Shown here in pieces: positions 43,290-51,449 of a stretch of 64,000 nucleotides of DNA. This stretch comes from Acidimicrobiia bacterium (lineage in GTDB: Bacteria; Actinomycetota; Acidimicrobiia; IMCC26256; PALSA-555): assembly GCA_035948415.1 (NCBI GenBank), contig DASZJD010000017.1, forward strand, positions 1 through 64,000. The letters run 5' to 3'. How positions within the stretch are numbered: the stretch's first letter is position 1; each line of letters begins with the position of its first letter. Under the pieces are notes generated by a model. That model did not search any database and was not told the DNA's origin. It saw only the letters and a list, made by a program, of their open reading frames with translations. Position numbers and translations under genes: made by a program.

Positions 43290-45083
43290 TCAGCGGGCGA
43301 GACCGCTGGCCGGACCCGGGATCCGCTCGTCGCCGCGCCGGCGAGTCACGCCCTGCCGGTCGAGCCAGCCGCAGATCGGCACGACGAACTTGCGGGTCGA
43401 GCCGAGCAGGTCCCGGATGTCCGCCACCGTCAGCCGACCCCGCCGCCGCAGCGCGTCGACGACGGTCCGGCGGGCGGCGTCGAGCGCACCCGCCGCCAGC
43501 ACGACCCCGTCGACGTCAACGAGCGCTCCCTCGCGCACGAGCGCCCGCACCAACGCCGGGTCTCCAGCCTCCGACGGGCTCGGCGGGGCGAACGGGGCCG
43601 CCTCGAACGCGGCGAGGATGCGCTGACCCGCCGGCGAGGCCGCCGCCGACCCGGCGTGGCTGCGGTCCCGCACCGTCCCGCGGTCGACGACCAGGTCGGG
43701 GTCGTCGGCGAGCGCGGCGCGCAGCTGCGGCGGCGTCACCTGGAGCACCGCCGCCAGGCCCGCCAGGTCGAGCCCGCGCTCCTGCGGATGGGCCCGGTGG
43801 CGCTCCTGGACCCGCTGGTGCGCCTCCCGCTGGAGCGCCGCCAGGGCCTTCGTCTCGACGAGCCATCCCGCCCGGCGGCTGGCGAGGCCCCGCGCCACGA
43901 GGTCGTCGGCCAGCGTCTCGGTCTCAGCCGGCGACAGCCCGCCGGCCCGGGCCATACCGTCGGGGGTCAGCCACGGCGAGGCCGCGAGGAGGCGTTCCCC
44001 GAGGGGCAGGGCCAGCCGAGCGGGAGCGTCCTTGGACCGACGGGCCGGCAGCACGTCCACGACCTCGGCGCCGGCCACCGTCCGACGGCGGCCGAGGTCG
44101 CGCAGGACGAGCCGGTCACCCGGCGCGAGGGGGAGCGCGACCTCGAGGCGCAGCCGGCCGAGACGGCCGGCCGGGTCCAGGGGCCGGTAGGACGCTCGAT
44201 GCTCACCCGATCCCACGGCGGCGTGGAGCCGGCGTCGACGCGTCGTCTCGTCGGCCATGAGCGGCGTCATGGCAACGTCCACGACGGTGGGCGTGGCCCA
44301 CTGGCCGGGTCGGACGACGGCGTCACCTCGTCGGAGGTCGCGGTGCTCGACGCCGGCCAGGTTCAGCGCGACCCGGGCCCCGGGCCCGACGTGGTCGAGA
44401 CGCCGGCCGGCGGACTCCACGGCGCGGATCCGCGCCCGGTGCGCGCCGGCCTGCACGTCCTCGTCGACCGCGAGCGCGCCGCCGGTGAGCGTCCCCGTGA
44501 CGACGGTCCCGGCCCCCCGTGCCGCGAACACCCGGTCCACCCAGAGGCGCGGCCGCCCGACGTCTCTCGGCGGGGGCGCGGTGGCCAGCACGGCGTCGAG
44601 GGTCGCGCGCACCTCGTCGAGGCCTCGCTGCGAGATCGAGTCGCACACCACCACCGGCGCGTGCGCCAGCGGCGAGCTGGCGAAGCGCTCCTCGACCTCG
44701 AGCTGGGCGACGACCAGGGTCTCGGCGTCCACCGCGTCGGCCTTGGTGATCGCCACCATCCCGGCCTGGACGCCGAGCAGCTGGAGGATTCGGAGGTGCT
44801 CCTCGCTCTGGGGCATCCAGCCTTCGCTGGCCGCGACGACGAACAGGGCCACCTCGACCGCGCCGACGCCGGCGAGCATGTTCTTGATGAACCGAACGTG
44901 TCCGGGCACGTCGACGAACCCGACCTCGGTGCCCGACGGCAGGGTCGTGAAGGCGAAGCCGAGGTCGATGGTGAGCCCGCGGGCCTTCTCCTCGGCGAGT
45001 CGATCGGGGTCGGTGCCCGTGAGGGCCAGGATCAGCGCCGACTTGCCGTGGTCGACGTGGCCGGCGGTGGCAACGGTCCTCAC
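43290..45083 (-). CDS. selB: selenocysteine-specific elongation factor
   Basis: SelB brings Sec-tRNA(Sec) to UGA codons followed by a SECIS hairpin. The 597-residue protein has a GTPase domain (ATAGHVDHGKSALILALTG, VDVPGHVRFIKNML, ITKADAVD), translation-factor barrel domains, and C-terminal winged-helix repeats that bind the SECIS RNA (LTVADIRDLLGSTRKFVVPICGWLDRQGVTRR). The absence of an EF-Tu-like short end and its overlap with selA by 4 bp make the identity firm. tRNA-Sec and selD are not in the window. Confidence 0.95.
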   Translation of the reverse strand: MRTVATAGHVDHGKSALILALTGTDPDRLAEEKARGLTIDLGFAFTTLPSGTEVGFVDVPGHVRFIKNMLAGVGAVEVALFVVAASEGWMPQSEEHLRILQLLGVQAGMVAITKADAVDAETLVVAQLEVEERFASSPLAHAPVVVCDSISQRGLDEVRATLDAVLATAPPPRDVGRPRLWVDRVFAARGAGTVVTGTLTGGALAVDEDVQAGAHRARIRAVESAGRRLDHVGPGARVALNLAGVEHRDLRRGDAVVRPGQWATPTVVDVAMTPLMADETTRRRRLHAAVGSGEHRASYRPLDPAGRLGRLRLEVALPLAPGDRLVLRDLGRRRTVAGAEVVDVLPARRSKDAPARLALPLGERLLAASPWLTPDGMARAGGLSPAETETLADDLVARGLASRRAGWLVETKALAALQREAHQRVQERHRAHPQERGLDLAGLAAVLQVTPPQLRAALADDPDLVVDRGTVRDRSHAGSAAASPAGQRILAAFEAAPFAPPSPSEAGDPALVRALVREGALVDVDGVVLAAGALDAARRTVVDALRRRGRLTVADIRDLLGSTRKFVVPICGWLDRQGVTRRRGDERIPGPASGLAR

Positions 45084-46414
45084 CGCTCGTCGACGACGGC
45101 CCGGAGGGCGGCGGCGAGACGGTCATCCTCGAGCGGATCGACGGTGCGCAGGTCACACACGAGCGCGTCCGCCTCGACGCGGGCGACGACGTCGTGGCGG
45201 CGCAGACGGCCCAGGGCGGCGTCGGGCGACGGCACGTCCAGCGCCAGCCCGATCGACGGGATCGTGAGGCCCGGCAGCGAGCCGCCGCCGGCCACCGCCT
45301 CCGTGTCGACGACCTTGGCTCCCGGGACGTCGGCGGCGAGCGCCTCCGCCCGCGCCCCGAGGGCGTCCAGGGAGACGGTGGCCATCCGCCACAGGGGGAT
45401 CCGGGTGGCGTCCCCGTCGAGGTAGGCCATCGCCACCGCTTCGAGGGCGGCGAGCGTCACCTTGTCGGCGCGGACGGCCCGCGCGAGGGGATGACGGGCG
45501 ATCGTGGCCACGAGGTCGGTCCGCCCGACGATGATCCCCGCCTGAGGGCCGCCGAGCAGCTTGTCGCCGGAGAACGTGACGAGCCCGGCGCCGGCGTCGA
45601 GGGTCTGGCGCACGCCGGGCTCGTCCCGCAGCCAGTCGGGCCGCCGGGCCAGCCACGGCGTCGTCTCGTCGAGCAGGCCCGATCCCGCATCCACCATCAC
45701 CGGGGTGCCGAGCCCCGCCAACGCGGCCACCGGGGTCGACTCGGTGAAGCCGACGAGGCGGTAGTTCGAGGCGTGCACCTTCAGCACCAGCGCGGTGTCG
45801 GGACCGACGACGCCGGCGTAGTCGTCGAGGCGGGTGCGGTTGGTGGTGCCGACCTCGACCAGCCGGGCGCCCGATTCCGCCATGATCTCCGGCACGCGGA
45901 AGCCGCCCCCGATCTCGACCAGCTCGCCGCGCGACACGACCACCTCGCGGTCCCGGGCCAGCGCCCCGAGCGAGAGGAGGACGGCCGCGGCGTTGTTGTT
46001 CACGACCATGCCGGCTTGCGCACCGACGGCGCGCGCCAGGAGGCTGCCGGCGTGGTCGTGGCGCGAGCCGCGCCGGCCGGTTTCGAGCCGGAACTCCAGG
46101 TTCGAGTAGCCGCGAGCCACGAGCGCCGCGGCGGCGAGCGCGTCGTCGCCGATCGGGGCCCGCCCGAGGTTCGTGTGCAGGAGAACACCGGTGGCGTTGA
46201 CGAGCGGTCGCAGGAGGCTCGCCGCGACGTGGTCGACACGGCGCCGAGCCTCCTCGACCACCTGACTCGGCTCGATGGCGGCACCGGCCTCGATCTGTCG
46301 GCGCGCCGCGTCGAGCGCCTCGCGGGCGCATTGCGCCAGCAGCCCGCGTGGGAGACCGTCGAGCTCCTCGAGCACGCGATCCACCGCGGGGAGCGCGCGC
46401 CGGGGGTCAGTCAC
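45080..46414 (-). CDS. selA: L-seryl-tRNA(Sec) selenium transferase
   Basis: SelA, a PLP enzyme, converts Ser-tRNA(Sec) to Sec-tRNA(Sec) with selenophosphate. The 444-residue protein has the PLP lysine at Lys285 (FSGDKLLGGPQAG), plus NATGVLLHTNLGRAP, MVVNNNAAAVLLSL and SRGELVEIGGGFRVPEIM. GTG 46414 is selected because TACGCT lies 6 nt upstream and the length suits the family. Its end overlaps selB by 4 bp (ATGA), so the two are translated together. Confidence 0.95.
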   Translation of the reverse strand: MTDPRRALPAVDRVLEELDGLPRGLLAQCAREALDAARRQIEAGAAIEPSQVVEEARRRVDHVAASLLRPLVNATGVLLHTNLGRAPIGDDALAAAALVARGYSNLEFRLETGRRGSRHDHAGSLLARAVGAQAGMVVNNNAAAVLLSLGALARDREVVVSRGELVEIGGGFRVPEIMAESGARLVEVGTTNRTRLDDYAGVVGPDTALVLKVHASNYRLVGFTESTPVAALAGLGTPVMVDAGSGLLDETTPWLARRPDWLRDEPGVRQTLDAGAGLVTFSGDKLLGGPQAGIIVGRTDLVATIARHPLARAVRADKVTLAALEAVAMAYLDGDATRIPLWRMATVSLDALGARAEALAADVPGAKVVDTEAVAGGGSLPGLTIPSIGLALDVPSPDAALGRLRRHDVVARVEADALVCDLRTVDPLEDDRLAAALRAVVDER

Positions 46415-46453
46415 GGCGCCAGCGTACGACGCTTGCGCCCGCTGGTCGCGTGG

Positions 46454-46500
46454 TTGTCGCGACGCGATTCGTGCGCCCGTACAATGTGCTGGTGCAGCAC
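46454..46500 (+). promoter_or_regulatory. candidate promoter and hairpin upstream of the metallo-hydrolase gene
   Basis: TACAAT (46480-46485) is a good -10 element, with TTGTCG 20 nt upstream as a weak -35. The perfect inverted repeat GTGCTG-GTG-CAGCAC (46486-46500) follows at once, at the expected transcript start. Confidence 0.5.
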
Positions 46501-46524
46501 CGCGAAAGAGGCACGGATCTGCCG

Positions 46525-46704
46525 ATGGCGACGGGTGGTCTCGCGCGCGCCGCGGCCGCCCGGCCGGCTTCGACCCGGCGGCGCGGGGTCGTCGCCGCCG
46601 ACACCGAGTCTCGGGTGGCTGCCCGGCGGCGCGAACGGCCTCTGTCGCCCGCAGCCGTCGCCGGCCTGGTGGGCCTGGCCCTGCGACCGAAGCTGGGCCG
46701 CTGA
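46525..46704 (+). CDS. possible small ORF, 59 residues, before the metallo-hydrolase
   Basis: An ATG at 46525 opens a 59-codon frame (MATGGLARAAAARPAST...) rich in Ala and Arg, whose TGA overlaps the ATG of the metallo-hydrolase (TGATG). No domain is recognisable and the composition is that of generic GC-rich frames. The overlap and the promoter just upstream are the only arguments that it is translated. Confidence 0.3.
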   Translation: MATGGLARAAAARPASTRRRGVVAADTESRVAARRRERPLSPAAVAGLVGLALRPKLGR

Positions 46705-47546
46705 TGCCCGACCTCACGCCCGGCGTCCCGAGCGCGCTGTCTCCCCTCGTTCGACGAGTCGTGGCGCCGAACCCCGGCCCGTTCACCGGAGCGGGCACGA
46801 ACACCTACCTCGTCGGGATCGACGAGGTCGCGGTCATCGACCCCGGGCCCGACGTGAAGTCACACATCGACGCCATCGTGGGGGCCTCCATGCGGGAGCG
46901 CGTCCGCTGGGTCGTCCTCACCCACACCCACCCCGACCACTGGCCGGGGACGGCGAGGCTCGTGAAGGCGACCGGCGCCGAGGTCCTGGCCTTCGGCAAG
47001 CATCGTGACAAGGACGCGGACGTGGTGCCGGACCGTCTCATCGGCGAGGGCGACACCATCGAGGGCAGCGAGTGGGGCTTGGACGTCCTCCACACCCCGG
47101 GCCACGCGCCGAACCACCTGTGCTTCCTCCTCGAGGAGGAGCGGGTCCTGTTCACGGGTGACACGGTCCTGGACGGCATGTACTCGGTCGTCAACCCCGC
47201 CCGCGGAGGGGACATGGGCGTGTACGTGCAGACCCTCGAGCGGCTGCGGCGGCTCCGACTGTCGAGGATCTGCCCGGGTCACGGCGACGTGATCGACGAG
47301 CCGAAGCCGCGGCTCGACGACTACCTGACGCACCGGCGCCAGCGCGGCCAGCAGATTCTGCGGCTGGTGCGCAAGCGCGACGGGGTCCGGGTCCGGGAGA
47401 TCGTCGACGCGCTCTACGGCCGGGACGGCCTGCCGCCCGAGCTCATCGAGGCCGCGGGCTGGCAAGTGCACGCCCACCTGCTCGAGCTCAAGGCGGACGG
47501 GAAGGTCGTGGGCACCAGCGCGAAGGCGGCGTGGAAGGCCGCCTGA
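46704..47546 (+). CDS. metallo-beta-lactamase-fold hydrolase (LACTB2-like)
   Basis: The 280-residue protein has the MBL metal motif THTHPDHWPG at about residues 73-82, a second histidine in HTPGHAPNH, the Asp in FTGDTVLDGM and His in CPGHGDVI, so it should bind two zinc ions. A C-terminal winged-helix-like region (about 215-280) is typical of LACTB2-like members, which cleave RNA or thioesters. The substrate cannot be told from the sequence. The ATG overlaps the stop of the small upstream frame. It is convergent with mrp. Confidence 0.9.
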   Translation: MPDLTPGVPSALSPLVRRVVAPNPGPFTGAGTNTYLVGIDEVAVIDPGPDVKSHIDAIVGASMRERVRWVVLTHTHPDHWPGTARLVKATGAEVLAFGKHRDKDADVVPDRLIGEGDTIEGSEWGLDVLHTPGHAPNHLCFLLEEERVLFTGDTVLDGMYSVVNPARGGDMGVYVQTLERLRRLRLSRICPGHGDVIDEPKPRLDDYLTHRRQRGQQILRLVRKRDGVRVREIVDALYGRDGLPPELIEAAGWQVHAHLLELKADGKVVGTSAKAAWKAA

Positions 47547-47549
47547 GGG

Positions 47550-48749
47550 TCAGCTGGCGCCGCGGCTCGCGAGCTCGAAGATGCGGGCCGTGCAGCCGCT
47601 CATCTCCACCGGCGGCAGCAGCTCCGTCGCCAGCCGGGTGGCGAGGGCTCGGAACGCCGCGCCGGCCGGTCCGTCGGGGCCGCGTCGCGCCACCGGGTCG
47701 CCGGCGTCCCCGCCCGCCGACACCGCGGGCTCGAGCGGGATCTGCGCGACCAGCGGCGCGCCGACGGCGTGGGCCAGGGTCTCGCCACCGCCTTCTCCGA
47801 ACACGGGGTAGCGCTCGCCGTTCGGGGCGACGAAGGCGCTCATGTTCTCGACGACGCCGAGCACCTTCAGGAAGGAGCGGTGGGCCATGTCCGCGACGCG
47901 CGCCGCGACCGTCTGGGCCGCCAGCGCGGGTGTGGTGACGACGAGCAGCTCGGTCTGGGGCAGCATGCGGGCCAGCCCCATCTGGATGTCGCCGGTGCCC
48001 GGCGGCATGTCGACGAGCAGGTAGTCGAGGTCGCCCCACCGGACGTCGTGCAGGAACTGCTCGACCGCCTTCGTGAGGATGAGGCCTCGCCACATGAGGG
48101 CGGTCTGCGCGTCGTCGACGAGGAAGCCCATCGACACGACCTTCAGACTCCCGGGCGGGCCGTGGGGCTCGAGCTGGTTGGGCACGACGACCGCGTGCGG
48201 GTGGATCTTGCCCTCCTCGCCGCTGAGGCGACCCTCGATCCCGAGCATGCGCGGGACGCTGAAGCCCCAGATGTCGGCGTCGAGCACCCCGACGGTCAGC
48301 CCTCGGGCCGCCAGCGCGAGGGCGAGGTTCACGGTGACGGTGGACTTGCCGACGCCCCCCTTCCCGCTCGCGACGGCCACGACCCGCGCCGACGCCGGCA
48401 CCTCGGTCGGCTCGGCCTCCTCGCGAGCGTTCCATCGGGCCCGCTGCATGGCCGCGGACTTCTGCGGTGCCGTCATCTCGCTGTACTCGACGCGGACGTC
48501 GGTGACGCCGGGCAGACCCCGGACCTTCGATTCGACGTCGGCCTTGATCTGGGTGCGCAGCGGGCAGCCGGCGGTCGTCAGCGCCACCTTCACCGTCACG
48601 GCCCCGCCGTCGTCGACCCCGATGTCGTCGACCATCCCGAGGTCCACGATGCTCGCGTGCAGCTCAGGGTCCGAGACGCCGGCGAGGATGCGACGGACGT
48701 CGTCCGGCGACGGGGCGCCAGCAGAACCAGGGGCAGGGGGTGGGCTCAT
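47550..48749 (-). CDS. mrp: Mrp/NBP35-type iron-sulfur cluster carrier ATPase
   Basis: Mrp/ApbC proteins carry Fe-S clusters to apo-proteins. The 399-residue product has an N-terminal MIP18-type domain (about 14-90, VSDPELHASIVDLGMVDDI) with Cys62, then the ATPase with Walker A VASGKGGVGKST (about 127-137) and DMPPGTGD. The CPxCG pair that bridges the cluster in many Mrp proteins is replaced by APNGE, which I recall is usual in actinobacterial Mrp. It is divergent from the SufR-like regulator, with ErpA beyond, so the three form an Fe-S biogenesis locus. Confidence 0.93.
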   Translation of the reverse strand: MSPPPAPGSAGAPSPDDVRRILAGVSDPELHASIVDLGMVDDIGVDDGGAVTVKVALTTAGCPLRTQIKADVESKVRGLPGVTDVRVEYSEMTAPQKSAAMQRARWNAREEAEPTEVPASARVVAVASGKGGVGKSTVTVNLALALAARGLTVGVLDADIWGFSVPRMLGIEGRLSGEEGKIHPHAVVVPNQLEPHGPPGSLKVVSMGFLVDDAQTALMWRGLILTKAVEQFLHDVRWGDLDYLLVDMPPGTGDIQMGLARMLPQTELLVVTTPALAAQTVAARVADMAHRSFLKVLGVVENMSAFVAPNGERYPVFGEGGGETLAHAVGAPLVAQIPLEPAVSAGGDAGDPVARRGPDGPAGAAFRALATRLATELLPPVEMSGCTARIFELASRGAS

Positions 48750-48771
48750 CACGGAATAAAACCAGTCTCCC

Positions 48772-48808
48772 TTGAAAATATGCCCCACGCGGGGTACCGT
48801 CAAGCCTG
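48772..48808 (+). promoter_or_regulatory. promoter of the SufR-like gene with palindromic operator
   Basis: TTGAAA (48772-48777) and TACCGT (48795-48800) are 17 nt apart, and the GTG start follows 7 nt later, giving a leaderless message. Between the two boxes lies CCCC-ACGC-GGGG (48783-48794), well placed for a repressor. The spacer is shared with the divergent mrp gene. Confidence 0.55.
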
Positions 48809-49482
48809 TGATCGACCTGGGCGTCCTGAAGGCCTTGGCCGACGAGACCCGGTACGCCGTCTACCGGGAGCTGGCGTCGTCGCCCGCCGCCCTGTCGGCC
48901 CCCGAGCTCGCCGATCGCCTCGGGGTCCACGCCAACACGGTCCGGCTCCACCTCGAACGGCTCCGCGACGCCGGCCTCGTGGACGCCGAGGCCGTGCACC
49001 GGGGGACGGTCGGCCGGCCCCAGCACCTGTACTTCCTCGCTCCGGGCGCGCCGAGCCTCGGCTTCGACCCGCCGGCGCACGCGCTGCTCGCCGGCCTCCT
49101 CGCCGCGCTGGCCGAGCGCGTCGGCGCCGACGTCGGCGACGCCGCCAGCACCGGCCGGGCCTGGGGTGCGGAGGCGGCGCATCGCACCAAGACCCGCTCG
49201 TGCGTGCGCGCCCTCGCGGCCGAGCTCGAGCGGCTCGGCTTCGAACCCGCCGTGGCACCCGGCGACGGCACGTCCGAGGGCGGGGTGCGGATCGACTTCC
49301 TGCACTGCCCGTTCCGCGAGCTCGCCGAGGCGTACCCGGAGCTGGTCTGCAACCTCCACCGAGGCCTGTGCGAAGGCCTCGTGGACGAGGTGGGCGGGGG
49401 AAGGGTGGAGGAGTTCGCCACGTTGTACGACCACGAGCCCTGCCACGTCACCGTTGACGCCGGCCGCCAAGACGACCGGTAG
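48808..49482 (+). CDS. SufR-like iron-sulfur-sensing HTH regulator
   Basis: Residues about 5-75 are an ArsR/DeoR-type winged helix (LKALADETRYAVYRELASSP and LSAPELADRLGVHANTVRLHLERLRDAGLV). The C-terminal part has Cys167, Cys181 and Cys212 in the pattern CPF-x11-C-NLH and PCHV, matching the cluster ligands of SufR, with an extra Cys188. SufR represses Fe-S assembly genes when its cluster is present. GTG 48808 is preferred over a TTG at 48772 because the promoter boxes end just before it. ErpA follows 21 bp downstream. Confidence 0.88.
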   Translation: MIDLGVLKALADETRYAVYRELASSPAALSAPELADRLGVHANTVRLHLERLRDAGLVDAEAVHRGTVGRPQHLYFLAPGAPSLGFDPPAHALLAGLLAALAERVGADVGDAASTGRAWGAEAAHRTKTRSCVRALAAELERLGFEPAVAPGDGTSEGGVRIDFLHCPFRELAEAYPELVCNLHRGLCEGLVDEVGGGRVEEFATLYDHEPCHVTVDAGRQDDR

Positions 49483-49503
49483 GCTGAGGGAGGAGGCGAA
49501 GCC

Positions 49504-49860
49504 ATGTCGATGTTCCAGGTCACCGACGCCAGCCAGGTGTTCCAGCTCACCGACTCGGCCGCCGGAAAGGTCAAGACCCTCCTGGAGGCCGAGACCGGCG
49601 CCGAGCCGCTGGCGCTGCGCGTTGCGGTCCGCCCCGGCGGGTGCTCGGGCTACAGCTACGAGATGTTCTTTGACGGCGACATCGGGGACGATGACGTCCG
49701 CAGCGAGCACGCCGGCGTCCAGGTCGTGATCGACCCGGCGAGTTTCCAGCTCCTGAAGGGCGCGACCCTCGACTACAAGGACGGTCTGCAGGGCGCCGGG
49801 TTCGCGATCAGCAACCCCAACGCCGAGCGGTCCTGCGGCTGCGGGCAGTCCTTCTCGTAA
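49504..49860 (+). CDS. erpA: A-type iron-sulfur carrier (ErpA/HesB family)
   Basis: A-type carriers deliver Fe-S clusters to target proteins. The 118-residue protein has the three conserved cysteines: Cys47 in GGCSGYSYEM and Cys111/Cys113 in the C-terminal SCGCGQSF. GGAGGCGAAGCC before the ATG is a good ribosome site. It is co-directional with the SufR-like regulator and close enough to be in the same unit. A 10-bp terminator hairpin follows. Confidence 0.94.
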   Translation: MSMFQVTDASQVFQLTDSAAGKVKTLLEAETGAEPLALRVAVRPGGCSGYSYEMFFDGDIGDDDVRSEHAGVQVVIDPASFQLLKGATLDYKDGLQGAGFAISNPNAERSCGCGQSFS

Positions 49861-49872
49861 GGACGACGCCCG

Positions 49873-49898
49873 GGTCGGTCGAGCGAGATCGGCCGACC
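49873..49898 (+). terminator. terminator after erpA
   Basis: A 10-bp stem (GGTCGGTCGA with TCGGCCGACC, one G-U pair) and a 6-nt loop lie 12 bp after the erpA stop. Confidence 0.65.
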
Positions 49899-50030
49899 AC
49901 GTTCCTGATCGCGGGGTGAGCGCCGGTTGACGCGTCCAATCCTGTATCTGGCGACGTGATCGGGTTACGCTACGCGCAATCGCGTGATTCGTTGCCGAGC
50001 GTCCGCGCCGGCTTGAAGGGAGCGACGCCC

Positions 50031-50504
50031 ATGTCATCGACCTGGCCGCCTGGCCCGCCCTTGGGTGGGCCATCGACACCGCCGAGTCCGCCTCCGCCCC
50101 GCCCCTGGGAGCCGCCGACGCCGACCCCGGCACCACCCTCCCCGGCCGCCTCGAAGCCGGCGAAGAAACGAGCCGCCAAGAAGCGGGTCGCCAAAAAGCG
50201 GGTCGCCAAGAAGCGGGTCGCCAAGAAGCGCGTCGCCAAGAAGCGGCCGGCCAAGCGCAAGGCCGTCGCCAAGAAGCGGCCGGCCAAGCGCAAGGCCACG
50301 AAGAAGACGGTCAAGCGGGCCACCGGCCGCAAAAAGGCCACGAAGCGCGCCGCGACCAAGCGCAAGACCACACGCAAGCCCGCGAAGCGCAAGGCCACGA
50401 AGAAGCGCAAGGCCACGAAGCGCACCGCGACCAAGCGCAAGACGGCGCGCAAGCCCGCGAAGCGCAAGGCTACGAAGAAGCGCAAGGCCACGAAGCGGCG
50501 CTAA
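50031..50504 (+). CDS. histone-H1-like Lys/Ala/Arg-rich basic protein
   Basis: The 157-residue protein has a Pro-rich first 45 residues (PPGPPLGG, PPPPRPWEPP), then over 100 residues of almost only Lys, Arg, Ala, Thr and Pro. Within these, AKKRV repeats four times in a row, and a block of about 24 residues (ATKRKT..RKPAKRKATKKRKATKR) occurs twice in tandem. This is the composition of histone H1 tails and of the basic tails of mycobacterial HupB and Streptomyces HupS, but no HU domain is present. It likely binds DNA or RNA without sequence preference. A GGGAG site precedes ATG 50031. A strong terminator follows, so it is a single-gene unit. Confidence 0.8.
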   Translation: MSSTWPPGPPLGGPSTPPSPPPPRPWEPPTPTPAPPSPAASKPAKKRAAKKRVAKKRVAKKRVAKKRVAKKRPAKRKAVAKKRPAKRKATKKTVKRATGRKKATKRAATKRKTTRKPAKRKATKKRKATKRTATKRKTARKPAKRKATKKRKATKRR

Positions 50505-50524
50505 CGAGCGCCTTCACTGCTGTC

Positions 50525-50552
50525 GGGCCCACCGGTCAGCGCCGGTGGGCCC
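50525..50552. terminator. strong hairpin terminator
   Basis: A perfect 11-bp stem (GGGCCCACCGG/CCGGTGGGCCC) with a 6-nt loop lies between the H1-like gene and the convergent Tat-exported gene and can serve both. Confidence 0.75.
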
Positions 50553-50565
50553 GGTCGCGTCCGGC

Positions 50566-51426
50566 CTAGGCGCCCGGTGCCACCAGCGACTCGAGCAGTG
50601 GTGTGATCTCGTCGCGGCCGAACGCGCTGTCGAGCCGACCCCGGATGGTGCCGCCGCCGTCGACCGTGAAGAACCACGGCTCGAACGGGATGTTCCACGC
50701 CTGCACCGTGGGCGCCAGCGTGGTGCCCGAGTTCGAGGTGTAGATCTCCACATGGACGAAAGTGACCCGGCTCTCGAAGGCGCCACGAGTGGTCAGGAGC
50801 TCGTTGAGCACGGGCCCGCAATAGCGGGTCTGGCACAGCGCCGGCGTCGCGAAGAGCACCGCCACCGGGCGGCCGGAGCCGATCACGTCCGCCAGCGAGA
50901 CCGAGTGCAGCGGGCACATGGGCTGACGGGTGCAGATGGGGTTGACACCGAGCGGGTTCTGGGGCGTCGGGGATGGCGCCCGCGACGCGGCGCTGCCGAC
51001 CGTCGGGGCGGCGGCGGTCGCCTTGACGTCCAGGGACATGGGGAGGCGGTGCTTGAGGGTCAGGACCTCGCCCGGGTAGACGCCGGGCCGGTCCAGGACC
51101 GCCTCGACGACGTACACGCCCCGGCCCTTCGGCAGGCCCGCGCTCATCTGGCGCGCCGGCACGATCTGGCCCTGCGCCGATCCGGGAGGCGCCAGCGCGA
51201 GCTGGGCGGGGGCGCCGGTGGCCGGCTTCGGGCCGCGGTACACGGCGAAGGCGACACGTTGGGGCGCCGGCGAGGCGTAGAGGTCGTTCGAAACCAGCAG
51301 CGCGCTCAACGCGCTCGATGTCTCAGGCTGCGTAGCGCCCGCCGTGCGGGGCCAGCCGACTGCGCCGGCTAGCGCGAGCGCGCCCGTGCTGGCGAGGAAC
51401 GAGCGCCGGCTCGGGGTGTGCGCCAT
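50566..51426 (-). CDS. Tat-exported thioredoxin-fold protein, unknown function
   Basis: The N-terminus is a Tat signal (SRRSFLASTGALALAGAVG). After an immunoglobulin-like region of about 110 residues (VAFAVYRGPKPATG, GVYVVEAVLDRPGVYPGEV) comes a thioredoxin-like segment with VAVLFATPALCQTRYCGPVLNEL, a C-x4-C pair at the active-site position, and the FVHVEIYT and PFEPWFFTVDGGGTIRGRL strands. It is probably a secreted redox or metal-handling protein. The start is divergent from the fused iron-sulfur protein at 51450, 23 bp away, and both may act in one process. Confidence 0.8.
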   Translation of the reverse strand: MAHTPSRRSFLASTGALALAGAVGWPRTAGATQPETSSALSALLVSNDLYASPAPQRVAFAVYRGPKPATGAPAQLALAPPGSAQGQIVPARQMSAGLPKGRGVYVVEAVLDRPGVYPGEVLTLKHRLPMSLDVKATAAAPTVGSAASRAPSPTPQNPLGVNPICTRQPMCPLHSVSLADVIGSGRPVAVLFATPALCQTRYCGPVLNELLTTRGAFESRVTFVHVEIYTSNSGTTLAPTVQAWNIPFEPWFFTVDGGGTIRGRLDSAFGRDEITPLLESLVAPGA

Positions 51427-51449
51427 CGCTCCTATCCTGCCGTAGCGGG

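Noticed and set aside
46550-46600. Possible tRNA-Sec T-arm (GCCGG-CTTCGAC-CCGGC) near selA
   Set aside because: The loop is out of register with the TTCRANN T-loop and no acceptor stem or UCA anticodon arm could be built around it.
50157-50500. CRISPR-like or satellite repeat array
   Set aside because: The repeats are in frame, encode AKKR/KRKATKK blocks and have no unique spacers; they belong to the basic protein.
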